17,433 bases of DNA, taken from assembly GCA_013214975.1 (NCBI GenBank), contig JABSPR010000306.1:1-17433 (forward strand), written 5' to 3'. The stretch's first letter is position 1. Every line of letters begins with the position of its first letter. A model generated the notes under the pieces. That model was not told the DNA's origin, ran no database searches, and was given only the letters and a program-made list of their open reading frames with translations. Both the position numbers and the translations under genes were made by a program. Source of the stretch: Flavobacteriales bacterium. GTDB taxonomy: Bacteria; Bacteroidota; Bacteroidia; DT-38. Below are positions 7,625-16,098 of the stretch, piece after piece.

Positions 7625-8052
7625 CTATGAAAGACAGTAATTATATAAAGCGTACTGGTAGTGTCCCAAAAAGTGTGTCTCGTTTTTAACATAATATTTA
7701 AGTAAATTCTCTTTACTAATAGCATCTTTAAACAGCATTACTCCGAAGCTCCCTCCCCAGTAAGTTGTATCCATTAAAACAACAACTCTCTTAGCCTCTT
7801 TTGATTCAATACAGACAAGGTATAAATCGATCTTACGCTGTATGGTTCGAATAGAACATTTATGCTTTATGGATAGCTGCAAATAGGTCTGTTTTCCCAG
7901 CTGATATTCCTTCCAAAGTAACTCTGGATTTATTCTTTTCCCAACTAGAAATTGAACTCCACAATTATGGCATTTATATTTTTGTTTCCCATTTCGTATG
8001 CCGCTCTTTTTGGTGAAAACACTACTGCATTTTTTGCACTTTTTTTATTCAT
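7625..8052 (-). pseudogene. Truncated, frame-broken IS256-variant-like (zinc-ribbon) transposase
   Basis: Reading leftwards from about 8044, one frame encodes a zinc ribbon (CKKC at the start, then KYKCHNCGVQF), a helix-turn-helix-like stretch (SIKHKCSIRTIQRKI) and the start of a DDE-type core (VVVLMDTTYWGGSFGVMLFKDA, shown here in two parts: VVVLMDTT and YWGGSFGVMLFKDA). This resembles the N-terminal 130 or so residues of IS256-family transposases of the zinc-binding variant type, in which the first catalytic Asp is in the DTTYxG motif. The natural ATG appears to be at 8052-8050 (ATGAATAAAAAAAGTGC), but it is out of frame with the ribbon. One extra A, or a -1 slip on the A7 run, would give MNKKKCKKC. 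After YYVKNET the reading enters a likely IS terminal repeat and stops, so the remaining catalytic residues are missing. It cannot encode a working transposase. Confidence 0.75.
7657..7682. repeat. Probable terminal inverted repeat of the IS remnant
   Basis: The sequence beginning GGTAGTGTCCCAAAAAGTGT resembles IS256-type termini (a GTGTCCCAAAAAGTGTGT-like core). It sits exactly where the transposase similarity breaks off, as expected if an internal deletion joined the IS end to the middle of the gene. No good partner repeat was found on the other side. Confidence 0.45.
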
Positions 8053-8260
8053 AACCTTTTATTTGGCCTAAAGCTAATAACAATAAGGGATACAGGGATT
8101 ATTAGACTCCTTTTTGTCTATTAAGCCAAACTATCAAACAAGTTGTTAAAGAAAGTATTGAGATATATAACAACAGGAGACCGCATGAGTCCTGCAATAT
8201 GCTAATTCCAATACAAATGCACGATCAATCAACAATTAAAATTAAAACTTATAAAATGAA
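8053..8260. other. Intergenic stretch without recognised gene
   Basis: About 200 AT-rich bases between the IS remnant and the next terminator. I see no convincing open frame, tRNA or promoter. Part of it is probably the outer flank of the decayed insertion sequence, but its boundary cannot be placed. Confidence 0.5.
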
Positions 8261-8292
8261 AAAGAGCAGCAAAAACGTTTTTGCTGCTCTTT
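8261..8292. terminator. Palindromic terminator at the end of the dcw/yqeY operon
   Basis: A perfect 32-bp palindrome with half-site AAAGAGCAGCAAAAAC and its mirror. On the minus strand the GAGCAGC/GCTGCTC stem is followed by a run of five T, placing a good intrinsic terminator 66 bp after the yqeY stop. It is symmetrical and would also stop plus-strand transcripts. Confidence 0.88.
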
Positions 8293-8358
8293 AATTAATC
8301 TATTTTTATCAACCTAAAACCTGTAACGATTATTTAGGACTAGACATTTCCTCAGATC

Positions 8359-8808
8359 TTAAGAAAGCATTTCTCGAACTAAACCAGAGATTCGTTTATT
8401 ATCTGCTCTACCAGCAAATGCTTTAGACGCCGCTCCCATTGCCTTACCCATATCGGCAGCAGAACTTGCTCCAATTTTAGATAAAAGCCCTGACAGCTCT
8501 TCTTTTAGATCGTCATCGCTCATTTGAGCAGGCAAATAGATCTCCAACACACCTATTTGTTCTTGCTCAACTTCAGCCAGATCTTCTCGCCCTTGTTCTT
8601 GAAAGATGCTCAAAGATTCTTTCCGTTGCTTAACCAATTTTTGAATTATTGCAACTGAATCTTCTTCCGATAAATCTCCCGACTTACCTTTTTCTGTACC
8701 TGCCAATAAAAATGCAGCTTTAACAGCTCGAAGGGCATCCAACCGGCCCCTCTCTTTAGCTATCATCGCGCTTTTTATATCGGCATTAATTTGATCCGAT
8801 AAGTTCAT
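8359..8808 (-). CDS. yqeY: GatB/YqeY domain protein
   Basis: A 149-residue protein of the GatB/YqeY family. The fold is related to the tRNA-binding tail of the GatB amidotransferase subunit, but its own role is not settled. Recognisable segments are the N-terminal LSDQINADIKSAMIAKE and RLDALRAVKAAFLLA, then EEDSVAIIQKLVKQRKES, the central EIYLPAQMSDDDL, and the C-terminal ADMGKAMGAASKAFAGRADN with its Gly/Ala-rich helix. The ATG lies 3 bp after the ftsZ stop, so it is translated from the same mRNA. It is the last gene of the cluster. Its position directly after ftsZ recurs across Bacteroidota. Confidence 0.92.
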   Translation of the reverse strand: MNLSDQINADIKSAMIAKERGRLDALRAVKAAFLLAGTEKGKSGDLSEEDSVAIIQKLVKQRKESLSIFQEQGREDLAEVEQEQIGVLEIYLPAQMSDDDLKEELSGLLSKIGASSAADMGKAMGAASKAFAGRADNKRISGLVREMLS

Positions 8809-8811
8809 TAT

Positions 8812-10350
8812 TTAATCAACGTTATCGTGTAAGAACGAATTATTATTTCTCAACTCAACATTTGGCGTACCGTCCGAATTTTTCTCTTCAGATAAAGTAT
8901 ATCTAGAGATATCCGATTCATGCGAAGGACTTACACTTGCTAGCTCAACATTCTTACGTTTGTAAGCTGGCTCATTCTCTAAATCTGCCAATCCAGATGG
9001 AGTCTTTAAGCGAGTACTAAGTTGACGTAATTTATCCATTCTCTCGTTTGCCAATTGTTGTTGTTGAACAGGAGATGGAGATGTACTAACAGATGCAGTA
9101 GGCTCAGCTCTTTGAGTCGCTTGCGGCTCTACAGCCTTTTTTACTGGAGCAGTTTCTTCTGCTACCTGAGAAGTTCTACGCATATCAAATTCAAAAGAAG
9201 CTTGAGGCTCTTCCATTCTAGATGTGCTAACATCTTCATCTAGAGAATGAATAATTTGAGGAGCTACAGGAGTTGTTTTAACTGGCTTAGTAGACATTTG
9301 AGGCTGACTCTCTTCTACTTCCATTGAAACTTCATCCTCCAAATTCATCACTTTTCGTTCAGACTTTCTTCCTTCTTCAAATCCTGTATCAACAGTTGAA
9401 GTAAAACCAGTAGCAATTAAAGTTACAGAAAGACTATCTCCTAACTCTTCATCTCTACCATGCCCCCAGATAACATCTGCAGTTAATCCTGCTTCTTCTT
9501 GAATGTAATCTGTGATTTCAGTAATCTCATCCATCAATACTTCAGTATCACCATAAGTAATGTTTAGGAGCACATACTGAGCACCTTTAATCAAGTTATC
9601 ATTCAATAAAGGAGAAGATAATGCTTGTTCAACAGCTTTTATTGATCTGTTCTCGCCTGATGCTTGAGCAGAACCCATAATTGCAGCTCCACTGTTTGTC
9701 ATTACAGTTCTTACATCTTCAAAATCCACGTTAATAGATCCTGTTACAGTAATAATTTCCGCAATGCCTTTTGCAGCAGTTGTTAATACATTGTCAGCTT
9801 GTTCGAATGCATTTACAAGAGTTAAGTTACCATACATCTCTCTTAATTTGTCGTTACAAATTACAAGTAGTGTATCTACACTATCACGCATTTTCTGAAT
9901 ACCTTCTTCAGCTTGCAGTCTACGTTTCTTACCTTCAAAATTGAAAGGCACTGTAACGATTCCTACTGTAAGAATTCCTCTTTCCCTTGCAGTCTGTGCA
10001 ATTACTGGAGCTGCACCAGTACCAGTACCACCACCCATTCCGGCAGTAACAAACAACATTTTGGTATCAGGTCCTAAAAGATCATTAATCTCATTGATAC
10101 TCTCAACAGCTGCGTTCTTACCTACATCCGGAATAGAACCTGCTCCTCTTCCTTCTGTAAGGCTCGAGCCTAATTGAATTTTTGTTGGTACAGGACTAAT
10201 ATCTAACGATTGTTGGTCTGTATTACATACGATAAAGTCAACGCCTTTTATGCCTTGCTTATACATGTGGTTTACGGCATTACTGCCGCCGCCTCCAACT
10301 CCGATCACTTTGATGATCGAAGCCGCTTCTTTGGGTAAATCAAATTTCAT
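8812..10350 (-). CDS. ftsZ: Cell division protein FtsZ
   Basis: Tubulin-like GTPase that polymerises into the midcell Z-ring. The 512-residue product has the GTPase core in about 1-325: IGVGGGGSNAVNHM (16-29), the tubulin signature GGGTGTG at 106-112, and the synergy-loop NVDFED at 207-212 whose acidic residues complete the next subunit's active site. A long disordered linker follows (about 330-485, rich in Glu, Pro, Gln and Thr), so the protein is longer than the usual 380-400 residues. It ends LRNNNSFLHDNVD, a tail typical of Bacteroidota, instead of the proteobacterial DIPAFLR-type peptide. It is preceded by ftsA with a 36-bp gap and followed by yqeY after 3 bp. Confidence 0.98.
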   Translation of the reverse strand: MKFDLPKEAASIIKVIGVGGGGSNAVNHMYKQGIKGVDFIVCNTDQQSLDISPVPTKIQLGSSLTEGRGAGSIPDVGKNAAVESINEINDLLGPDTKMLFVTAGMGGGTGTGAAPVIAQTARERGILTVGIVTVPFNFEGKKRRLQAEEGIQKMRDSVDTLLVICNDKLREMYGNLTLVNAFEQADNVLTTAAKGIAEIITVTGSINVDFEDVRTVMTNSGAAIMGSAQASGENRSIKAVEQALSSPLLNDNLIKGAQYVLLNITYGDTEVLMDEITEITDYIQEEAGLTADVIWGHGRDEELGDSLSVTLIATGFTSTVDTGFEEGRKSERKVMNLEDEVSMEVEESQPQMSTKPVKTTPVAPQIIHSLDEDVSTSRMEEPQASFEFDMRRTSQVAEETAPVKKAVEPQATQRAEPTASVSTSPSPVQQQQLANERMDKLRQLSTRLKTPSGLADLENEPAYKRKNVELASVSPSHESDISRYTLSEEKNSDGTPNVELRNNNSFLHDNVD

Positions 10351-10386
10351 ATTTGTTGGATTTTAATTATTAATTATTTCTGTTTA

Positions 10387-11655
10387 TTAACTCTCAGTAT
10401 CATTCTCAAACCACTCTTTGCCACGTGCAAAAATGGTATCAAAAAATCCTCCTTTTACTCTTGATGAATGTGTTGTTACTCTACCTTCTCTGGCTGCTTG
10501 TTTTTCATAAAACTTGAAGCCCTTTATAACCAAGCCCACACCCGTTGCAAATAATGGGCTCGTAACTTCTACATTTCCTTTCGCAAGGTGTTCTGTAGGG
10601 TAGCCTATTCTCGCATCCATGCCTGTTATAAATTCTACCAATTGTGGAATATGTTTCAACTGAGAACCTCCCCCAGTTATAACTATTCCTGCAATCAATT
10701 TTTTCTCGAAACCGGAGTTTCTAATCTCATAATGAATGTGCTCAATAATCTCCTCCATTCTTGCTTGGATGATATGAGCTAAATTTTTAAGAGAGATCTC
10801 TTTGGGTTCTCTTCCTCTTAACCCTGGTATAGAAACAATTTCGTTCTCTTGATTTTCACTGGCCAATGCAGATCCAAACTTCACTTTCATAAGCTCTGCT
10901 TGATTCTTTATTATTGAACAACCTTCTTTTATATCCTCAGATATAACATTACCACCGAATGGAATTACAGCAGTATGTCTGATGATTGCTTCTTGGAAGA
11001 TTGCAACGTCGGTAGTACCTCCACCTATATCTACCAATACAACTCCAGCTTCTTTTTCTTCCTCACTAAGTACGGATTCACTAGATGCTAAGGGCTCAAG
11101 GATCAATTCAGCCACTTCTAGTCCTGCTTTATGCACACATTTAATAATGTTTTTTGCAGCAGTTGTTTGACCTGTAATAATATGGAAATTAGCTTCTAAA
11201 CGGATTCCAGACATTCCAATAGGATCAATAATCCCTTGTTCATTATCCACTATATAATCTTGTGGTATTACATCAATTATCTCTTCACCTGGAAGCATAA
11301 CTAATTTGTACATGTCGTCGATAAGAGCGTCAATATCTACTTGACCAATCTCCGTATCCAAGCTATCTCTTACCTTAAGACCTCTGTGCTGTAAACTTTT
11401 AATATGCTGACCAGCAATACCAACGTTCACTACTTCAACACTCTCTCCCGCCATTGCCTCAGCTTCCTCAACGGCAATTCGAATAGAGTTAACAGTCTTC
11501 TCTATATTAGAGACAACACCCCTTGTTACACCAATCGATTCTGATTTACCGATGCCTAATATTTCTATTTTGCCATGCTCATTCTTTCGTCCAATTATTA
11601 CGGCGATTTTTGTAGTCCCTATATCGAGACTCGCTACTATTTCTGTTGATTCCAT
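10387..11655 (-). CDS. ftsA: Cell division protein FtsA
   Basis: Actin-like ATPase that tethers FtsZ filaments to the inner membrane. The 422 residues include the phosphate-1 motif ASLDIGTTKIAVIIG (8-22), an SHS2-type 1C region after about residue 80, the phosphate-2 motif VVLVDIGGGTTDVAIF, and the adenosine motif AGIVITGGGSQL. The last 20 or so residues, GGFFDTIFARGKEWFEND, form the expected amphipathic membrane-targeting helix. Its ATG overlaps the ftsQ stop by one base (TAATG), indicating coupled translation. All motifs are complete. Confidence 0.97.
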   Translation of the reverse strand: MESTEIVASLDIGTTKIAVIIGRKNEHGKIEILGIGKSESIGVTRGVVSNIEKTVNSIRIAVEEAEAMAGESVEVVNVGIAGQHIKSLQHRGLKVRDSLDTEIGQVDIDALIDDMYKLVMLPGEEIIDVIPQDYIVDNEQGIIDPIGMSGIRLEANFHIITGQTTAAKNIIKCVHKAGLEVAELILEPLASSESVLSEEEKEAGVVLVDIGGGTTDVAIFQEAIIRHTAVIPFGGNVISEDIKEGCSIIKNQAELMKVKFGSALASENQENEIVSIPGLRGREPKEISLKNLAHIIQARMEEIIEHIHYEIRNSGFEKKLIAGIVITGGGSQLKHIPQLVEFITGMDARIGYPTEHLAKGNVEVTSPLFATGVGLVIKGFKFYEKQAAREGRVTTHSSRVKGGFFDTIFARGKEWFENDTES

Positions 11656-12452
11656 TATATGTACCTTTTAGTGCAGACTATTTGATCCTTGAATTTTAAA
11701 TTAATCACTGAGTATTCGTTCCAGCCGGTTTTACTCAATCCTTTTTTATAGAAGACTCTGAGCTTTTTAAGCTTCTCTTCCATATCAGTAACATCTCCTA
11801 ATATTATTTTGTGATTCCCTACACTAGGTATCAGTTCTATTTCTTGGTCTTCATTCACATATACTTGAACGAATTGTGCCTTCCAAAATGGATCTCCATC
11901 TATTTTTCTTGCAAGTTGAAAGAGTTGGTCTAGCATATTTACATCTGCAGAGGTTAGTGCATCCTCTTTGCCTTCAGCTAATTCAATTCCATAACTGGTA
12001 ATATCATTCTCTATTTTACCGCTTGCTACGATGATTCTAGAAGTATACTTGTTTGATGTCGGCATCAACTCACCCTGATCATCGATGTAATAACTATTAC
12101 CTGCTTCACTAAAAATTCTAATAATAGGTCTCCTTTGAGATACCTCTACCATAATGTTTCCATCAATTGTAGAATAAACTTCAGCACCAGATATGGATGA
12201 ATTATTCTTCAGTATCTCCTCAATTTTAACAAGATCTACTTCATTTAAATTCTCATTAGAACCATAACCGAGGTTGTTGATTATGTTTCTTATATCGCCA
12301 TCTTCAACAAAGAAGTTGTGATCCTTATAATCAATTTTGATAGACAACTCATTAAACTTTCTGTTATGATTCTCTACCTCAACAAAACCCATTAATATGA
12401 ATATTGCTGCCGCTCCAACAGCCCAAAGTAATATGTTCAATACCTTATTCAC
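11655..12452 (-). CDS. ftsQ: Cell division protein FtsQ (GTG start)
   Basis: Bitopic divisome protein that links early (FtsA/FtsZ) and late (FtsW/FtsI) components. The 265 residues contain one N-terminal transmembrane helix (about 6-24, LNILLWAVGAAAIFILMGFV) and then a periplasmic part with a POTRA-like beginning (IKIDYKDHNFFVEDGDIRNII) and the GAEVYSTIDGNIMVEVSQRRPIIRI segment, a FtsQ hallmark. YYIDDQGELMP and VYVNEDQEIELIPSVGNHKIILG also fit. The start is the GTG at 12452-12450, which forms a 4-base GTGA overlap with the murC stop. No ATG lies further upstream in the same reading before a stop that would suit better. Sequence drift is normal for FtsQ, so order in the cluster adds weight. 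Confidence 0.92.
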   Translation of the reverse strand: MNKVLNILLWAVGAAAIFILMGFVEVENHNRKFNELSIKIDYKDHNFFVEDGDIRNIINNLGYGSNENLNEVDLVKIEEILKNNSSISGAEVYSTIDGNIMVEVSQRRPIIRIFSEAGNSYYIDDQGELMPTSNKYTSRIIVASGKIENDITSYGIELAEGKEDALTSADVNMLDQLFQLARKIDGDPFWKAQFVQVYVNEDQEIELIPSVGNHKIILGDVTDMEEKLKKLRVFYKKGLSKTGWNEYSVINLKFKDQIVCTKRYI

Positions 12453-13831
12453 TTATTCAATTTTAATTGTAGTACGTTCTTAATTGACTCAACCAATGCT
12501 GCAATATTCCCAGCACCTATAGTCATTACCACTTCATATTCATTTTCTTTCATTGCTATAATTAAGGCTTCTTTTGACAGAACACTTTTTTCAGCAACAT
12601 TTACCTTCTCGGCTATGGCTTCTGATGTAATTCCCTCTATTGGTAATTCTCTCGCTGGATAGATATCTAATAATATCATCTCGTCTAATAGCTCTAATGA
12701 GAGCACAAAATCATCCATCAAATCTCTTGTTCTAGAATATAAATGAGGCTGAAAAATACCTGTCAGTTTTTTCGTTGGATATAGATCCCTAACGGAGCTA
12801 ATAAATGCTTTCAACTCTTCAGGATGATGAGCATAATCATCTATATAAATGATATTTGCCGTTTTTATATGATATTCGAATCGTCTTTTAACACCTCCGA
12901 ATGTTGCAATAGATTCAGTAATCTGCTCTTTATTCAAATTCAAATTCTGAACTGCTGCAATGGCTGCAACGGCATTCTCTACATTGTGCTTTCCTCCTAT
13001 GTTTAATTGAATATTAGCAATATCTTCTTTGCTACCACTGAAATCGAATAGGTAACCATTTTCTTGTATTCGTATGTTGGAGGCATTTATTTTGCAAGAT
13101 GAATTTACAGAATAGCATTGCTGGTGAACACCAGTATTAACATCAAGACTTACCCCTTCTTTTACTATTATTTCACCACCACTTTTGGTTTGATTTGCAA
13201 ATTGATTGAATGCACTTTCTAACTCTCCTCTATCCTTATAAACATCAATGTGATCGTGATCCATTGAAGTAATAATTGCTACGGTTGGATTGATAGTTAG
13301 AAAGGATCTATCATATTCATCTGCCTCAACAACAACTATAGAATCTGTTATACCTTTTCTCAAATTACTTTCTCCGTTTTGCATTACACCTCCAAGAAAA
13401 GCAGTACAGTCTATTCCTGCATGGTTTAGCATATGTGCAATCATTGAAGTCGTGGTAGTTTTACCGTGTGTTCCAGCAACTGCAATTGTAGTATCGGCGG
13501 CATTACAAACTTGTCCCAACACTTCTGAGCGCTTCATTATATTGTATCCATTCTCGATAAAGTAATTGAAGATGGCATTGTCTTTTGGTACAGCGACAGA
13601 ATAGACGATTAATGTCTGATCCTTGTCTAAAAAAGAGGATGGAATTTGATCTACAGCATCAATATAGGTGATGCTCACATTACTGGATTCTAGGCTAGCT
13701 GTGATTTCAGAAGACACCAAATCATAACCAGCAACCTCAAGGCCTTTGCCATTGAAGTAATTGGCTAAGGCGCTCATTCCGATACCTCCAATTCCTATGT
13801 AATACATATTTTGTATTCTATCCAAGTCCAA
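12449..13831 (-). CDS. murC: UDP-N-acetylmuramate--L-alanine ligase (TTG start)
   Basis: Cytoplasmic ATP-dependent ligase that adds L-alanine to UDP-MurNAc, the first step of the stem peptide. The 460 residues show the three Mur-ligase domains. The UDP-binding GIGGIGMSALA is at 13-23, the ATP loop GTHGKTTTT at 120-128, EADEYDRSF at 169-177, KHNVEN at 281-286, and in the C-terminal domain VKRRFEY (314-320) and the MurC signature DDYAHHP (331-337) with FQPHLYSRTRDL after it. The start is a TTG at 13831-13829. An ATG exists eight codons later, but the LDxxxIxN residues before YYIGIGGIGMS match the usual N terminus of this family in Bacteroidota, favouring TTG. One base separates it from murG. 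Confidence 0.95.
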   Translation of the reverse strand: MDLDRIQNMYYIGIGGIGMSALANYFNGKGLEVAGYDLVSSEITASLESSNVSITYIDAVDQIPSSFLDKDQTLIVYSVAVPKDNAIFNYFIENGYNIMKRSEVLGQVCNAADTTIAVAGTHGKTTTTSMIAHMLNHAGIDCTAFLGGVMQNGESNLRKGITDSIVVVEADEYDRSFLTINPTVAIITSMDHDHIDVYKDRGELESAFNQFANQTKSGGEIIVKEGVSLDVNTGVHQQCYSVNSSCKINASNIRIQENGYLFDFSGSKEDIANIQLNIGGKHNVENAVAAIAAVQNLNLNKEQITESIATFGGVKRRFEYHIKTANIIYIDDYAHHPEELKAFISSVRDLYPTKKLTGIFQPHLYSRTRDLMDDFVLSLELLDEMILLDIYPARELPIEGITSEAIAEKVNVAEKSVLSKEALIIAMKENEYEVVMTIGAGNIAALVESIKNVLQLKLNK

Positions 13832-13832
13832 C

Positions 13833-14948
13833 TTAATTCCGTATTAAATTCAATAATTCATTTACTATATCTTCTGTCGCATTATCCTTTGCCAGCATTT
13901 TAATATTGGTGCTCATTTCTTTCATTTTACTATCATCATTAATTAACTCCAGAGATCTTTTTCCTAACTCATCAATAGCGTCTTTATCCTTAACCATTAA
14001 TGCTGCATTGTGCTCTCCTAAAGACATCGCGTTCTTTGTTTGATGATCTTCCGCAACGTTTGGTGAAGGAATTAGAATCGTCGCCTTACCAACTGAACAC
14101 AATTCTGAAATAGTTATGGCTCCTGCTCTGCTCACAACAATATCACATGCCGCATAAGCCAAATCCATTTTGTCTATAAATGCATGCACTTTAATCTTAT
14201 CTACGCGAGTACTCTCGAGCTCATTTATAATATCCTCATAGTATCCACTTCCTGTTTGCCAAATAACTTGGATATCATTCTCGTATAGAAGACTTATACT
14301 TTCTGTGACTCCTTCGTTAATAGACCGAGCTCCTAAGCTGCCACCTAATATTAGAATCGTTTTCAAATTTGCATCTAACCCAAAATATTGCATCGCTGCT
14401 TCTTTCTTACCCTCAATTTCCCCTATTCCACTTCTTATTGGGTTACCCGTTTTTACGATTTTATCCTTTGGAAAAAATCTTTCCATCTTATCATAAGCAA
14501 CACATATTCTGCTCACCTTATTAGCCAACATGCGATTGGTAATACCGGGGAAAGAATTTTGCTCTTGTATTAAAGTTGGGATATTAAGTCTGGTACCATT
14601 GAACAAGACAGGTCCACTAGAATAACCTCCAACACCAACAATAGCATCTGGTTTAAACTTCTTAATGATACGTCTCGACTTCATCATACTTGCAATTAGT
14701 TTAAATGGGAAAGAGAGATTTTGCATGTTTAAACTTCTTTGAAATCCACTTATCCATAAACCTTCTATTCGATAACCCGCATTCGGAACTTTTTCCATTT
14801 CCATTCTATCACTTGCCCCAATAAACAAGATCTCCGTATTATCATTTTCCTTCTTCAACCTATTTGCAATCGCAATGGCTGGAAAGATATGCCCTCCAGT
14901 GCCTCCTCCGCTTATAATTATTCTAGGCGCTGGCATTGACATATTCAT
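13833..14948 (-). CDS. murG: UDP-GlcNAc--lipid I N-acetylglucosamine transferase
   Basis: Peripheral membrane GT28 glycosyltransferase that converts lipid I to lipid II on the cytoplasmic face. The 371 residues include the N-terminal glycine loop ISGGGTGGHIFPAIA (12-26), IVGVGGYSSGPVL, the inter-domain ILGGSLGARSINE, and the UDP-GlcNAc-binding SRAGAITISELCSVGKATILIPSP with NVAEDHQTKNA after it. The start overlaps the end of ftsW by 26 bp. Met3 and Met5 are also possible starts and would only shorten the overlap. It is placed between ftsW and murC, the classical dcw order, so lipid II is made next to its polymerase's gene. Confidence 0.96.
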   Translation of the reverse strand: MNMSMPAPRIIISGGGTGGHIFPAIAIANRLKKENDNTEILFIGASDRMEMEKVPNAGYRIEGLWISGFQRSLNMQNLSFPFKLIASMMKSRRIIKKFKPDAIVGVGGYSSGPVLFNGTRLNIPTLIQEQNSFPGITNRMLANKVSRICVAYDKMERFFPKDKIVKTGNPIRSGIGEIEGKKEAAMQYFGLDANLKTILILGGSLGARSINEGVTESISLLYENDIQVIWQTGSGYYEDIINELESTRVDKIKVHAFIDKMDLAYAACDIVVSRAGAITISELCSVGKATILIPSPNVAEDHQTKNAMSLGEHNAALMVKDKDAIDELGKRSLELINDDSKMKEMSTNIKMLAKDNATEDIVNELLNLIRN

Positions 14949-16089
14949 TTTTCTCGTTTACAACTTCTCTACTAACACTTAATATCATTCCTAATGCAAT
15001 ACAAGTAAACCAAATTGAGGTACCTCCCTTGCTAATAAGAGGTAATGTTTGACCTGTTACAGGAAATATATTAACTGCAACTGCCATGTTAATTAATGCT
15101 TGGAATACTATTCCATAACAACAACCTACAGCTAAAAAAGACCCGAATGAATTTGGTAATATGGTGGCTATTTTAATCCCTCGGAACAGCAGTATTAGGT
15201 ATAATAGTATTAGAAACGAAGCCCCTATTAATCCATATTCTTCAATAACAATGGCAAATATAAAATCCGAATAAGGGTGAGGAAGGAAGTTCCGTTGAAC
15301 GCTTTTTCCTGGGCCTTGTCCTGGGATACCCCCCATGGCAATGGCAATTTTAGACTGTTCTGCTTGAAAGTTGGCTTTCTCCTCTCCACTTGCAAAGTTT
15401 TCTATCCTATGCTTCCAAGTAAGTACCCGTCCTTTATCCCTAAGAGTTTCTTCTGGGATACTCCACATAATTAGAATAAGGAACGCCATTGCAAGTCCCA
15501 TCATCCCAATCATTATACCTATGTACTTCATATTTATTCTTCCGATAAACATTAAGATGACACATGTAGCAAAAAGGATTGCTGCAGTAGAAAAATCTGC
15601 AGGCATAATAAGCGCACATATTGTAATAACAGGGACTATTATTGGTAAAAATGCTCCTTTAAAATCCTTGATCTGGTCTTGCTTTTTGGCCAGTATACGA
15701 GCAACGTAAATTATCAATACAAGCTTAGCTATCTCAGAAGGCTGGAACGTTTTATTAATAATTGGTAAGGTTAGCCATCTATCGGCCTGATTAAGGTTAG
15801 TACCCTTTAAGAGGGTATATAACAGTAATGGAATAACGAGATATAGTGCAATTTGAGATATCCTCGAATAGTATCGATGAGGAATTAGATGAGTTAGATA
15901 CATTATCCCCAAACCAAGGATAATAATCTTACCATGTTCAAATAAGTAATATTCTGTATCCCCCGACCTATATTTAAATGCTAGGGTAACGATAGAACTA
16001 TATACCGTTAACACAGAAGCGATACACAGTAAAAATACCGTGAACCAGATTACCTTATCTCCTTTTATATATTTTGTTATTGACTTCAA
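14923..16089 (-). CDS. ftsW: Septal peptidoglycan glycosyltransferase FtsW (TTG start)
   Basis: SEDS-family polymerase that builds septal glycan from lipid II with its partner FtsI. The 388 residues contain about ten transmembrane helices. The conserved cytoplasmic/periplasmic strings are KTFQPSEIAKLVLI (113-126), GGIPGQGPGKS (253-263) and LPHPYSDFIFAIVIEEYG with the catalytic Asp at 275, followed by INMAVAVNIFPVTGQTLPLISKGG. The start is a TTG at 16089-16087. An in-frame stop four codons upstream (the stop of the preceding gene) excludes a longer product, and the first internal Met is at residue 63, beyond the first helix. FtsW rather than RodA is chosen because of its place in the dcw cluster. 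Confidence 0.94.
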   Translation of the reverse strand: MKSITKYIKGDKVIWFTVFLLCIASVLTVYSSIVTLAFKYRSGDTEYYLFEHGKIIILGLGIMYLTHLIPHRYYSRISQIALYLVIPLLLYTLLKGTNLNQADRWLTLPIINKTFQPSEIAKLVLIIYVARILAKKQDQIKDFKGAFLPIIVPVITICALIMPADFSTAAILFATCVILMFIGRINMKYIGIMIGMMGLAMAFLILIMWSIPEETLRDKGRVLTWKHRIENFASGEEKANFQAEQSKIAIAMGGIPGQGPGKSVQRNFLPHPYSDFIFAIVIEEYGLIGASFLILLYLILLFRGIKIATILPNSFGSFLAVGCCYGIVFQALINMAVAVNIFPVTGQTLPLISKGGTSIWFTCIALGMILSVSREVVNEKNEYVNASA

Positions 16090-16098
16090 ACTTTTTTC

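Noticed and set aside
8102..8125. Possible partner of the IS terminal repeat (AGACTCCTTTTTG).
   Set aside because: It matches the inverted terminus only in a short core, with a gap, and the outer ten bases disagree; chance is likely in AT-rich DNA.
9941..10177. Open frames antisense to ftsZ, and similar ones opposite miaB, groEL, ftsA and murG.
   Set aside because: They mirror highly conserved coding sequence, lack recognisable domains and promoters, and are explained by codon bias of the real genes.
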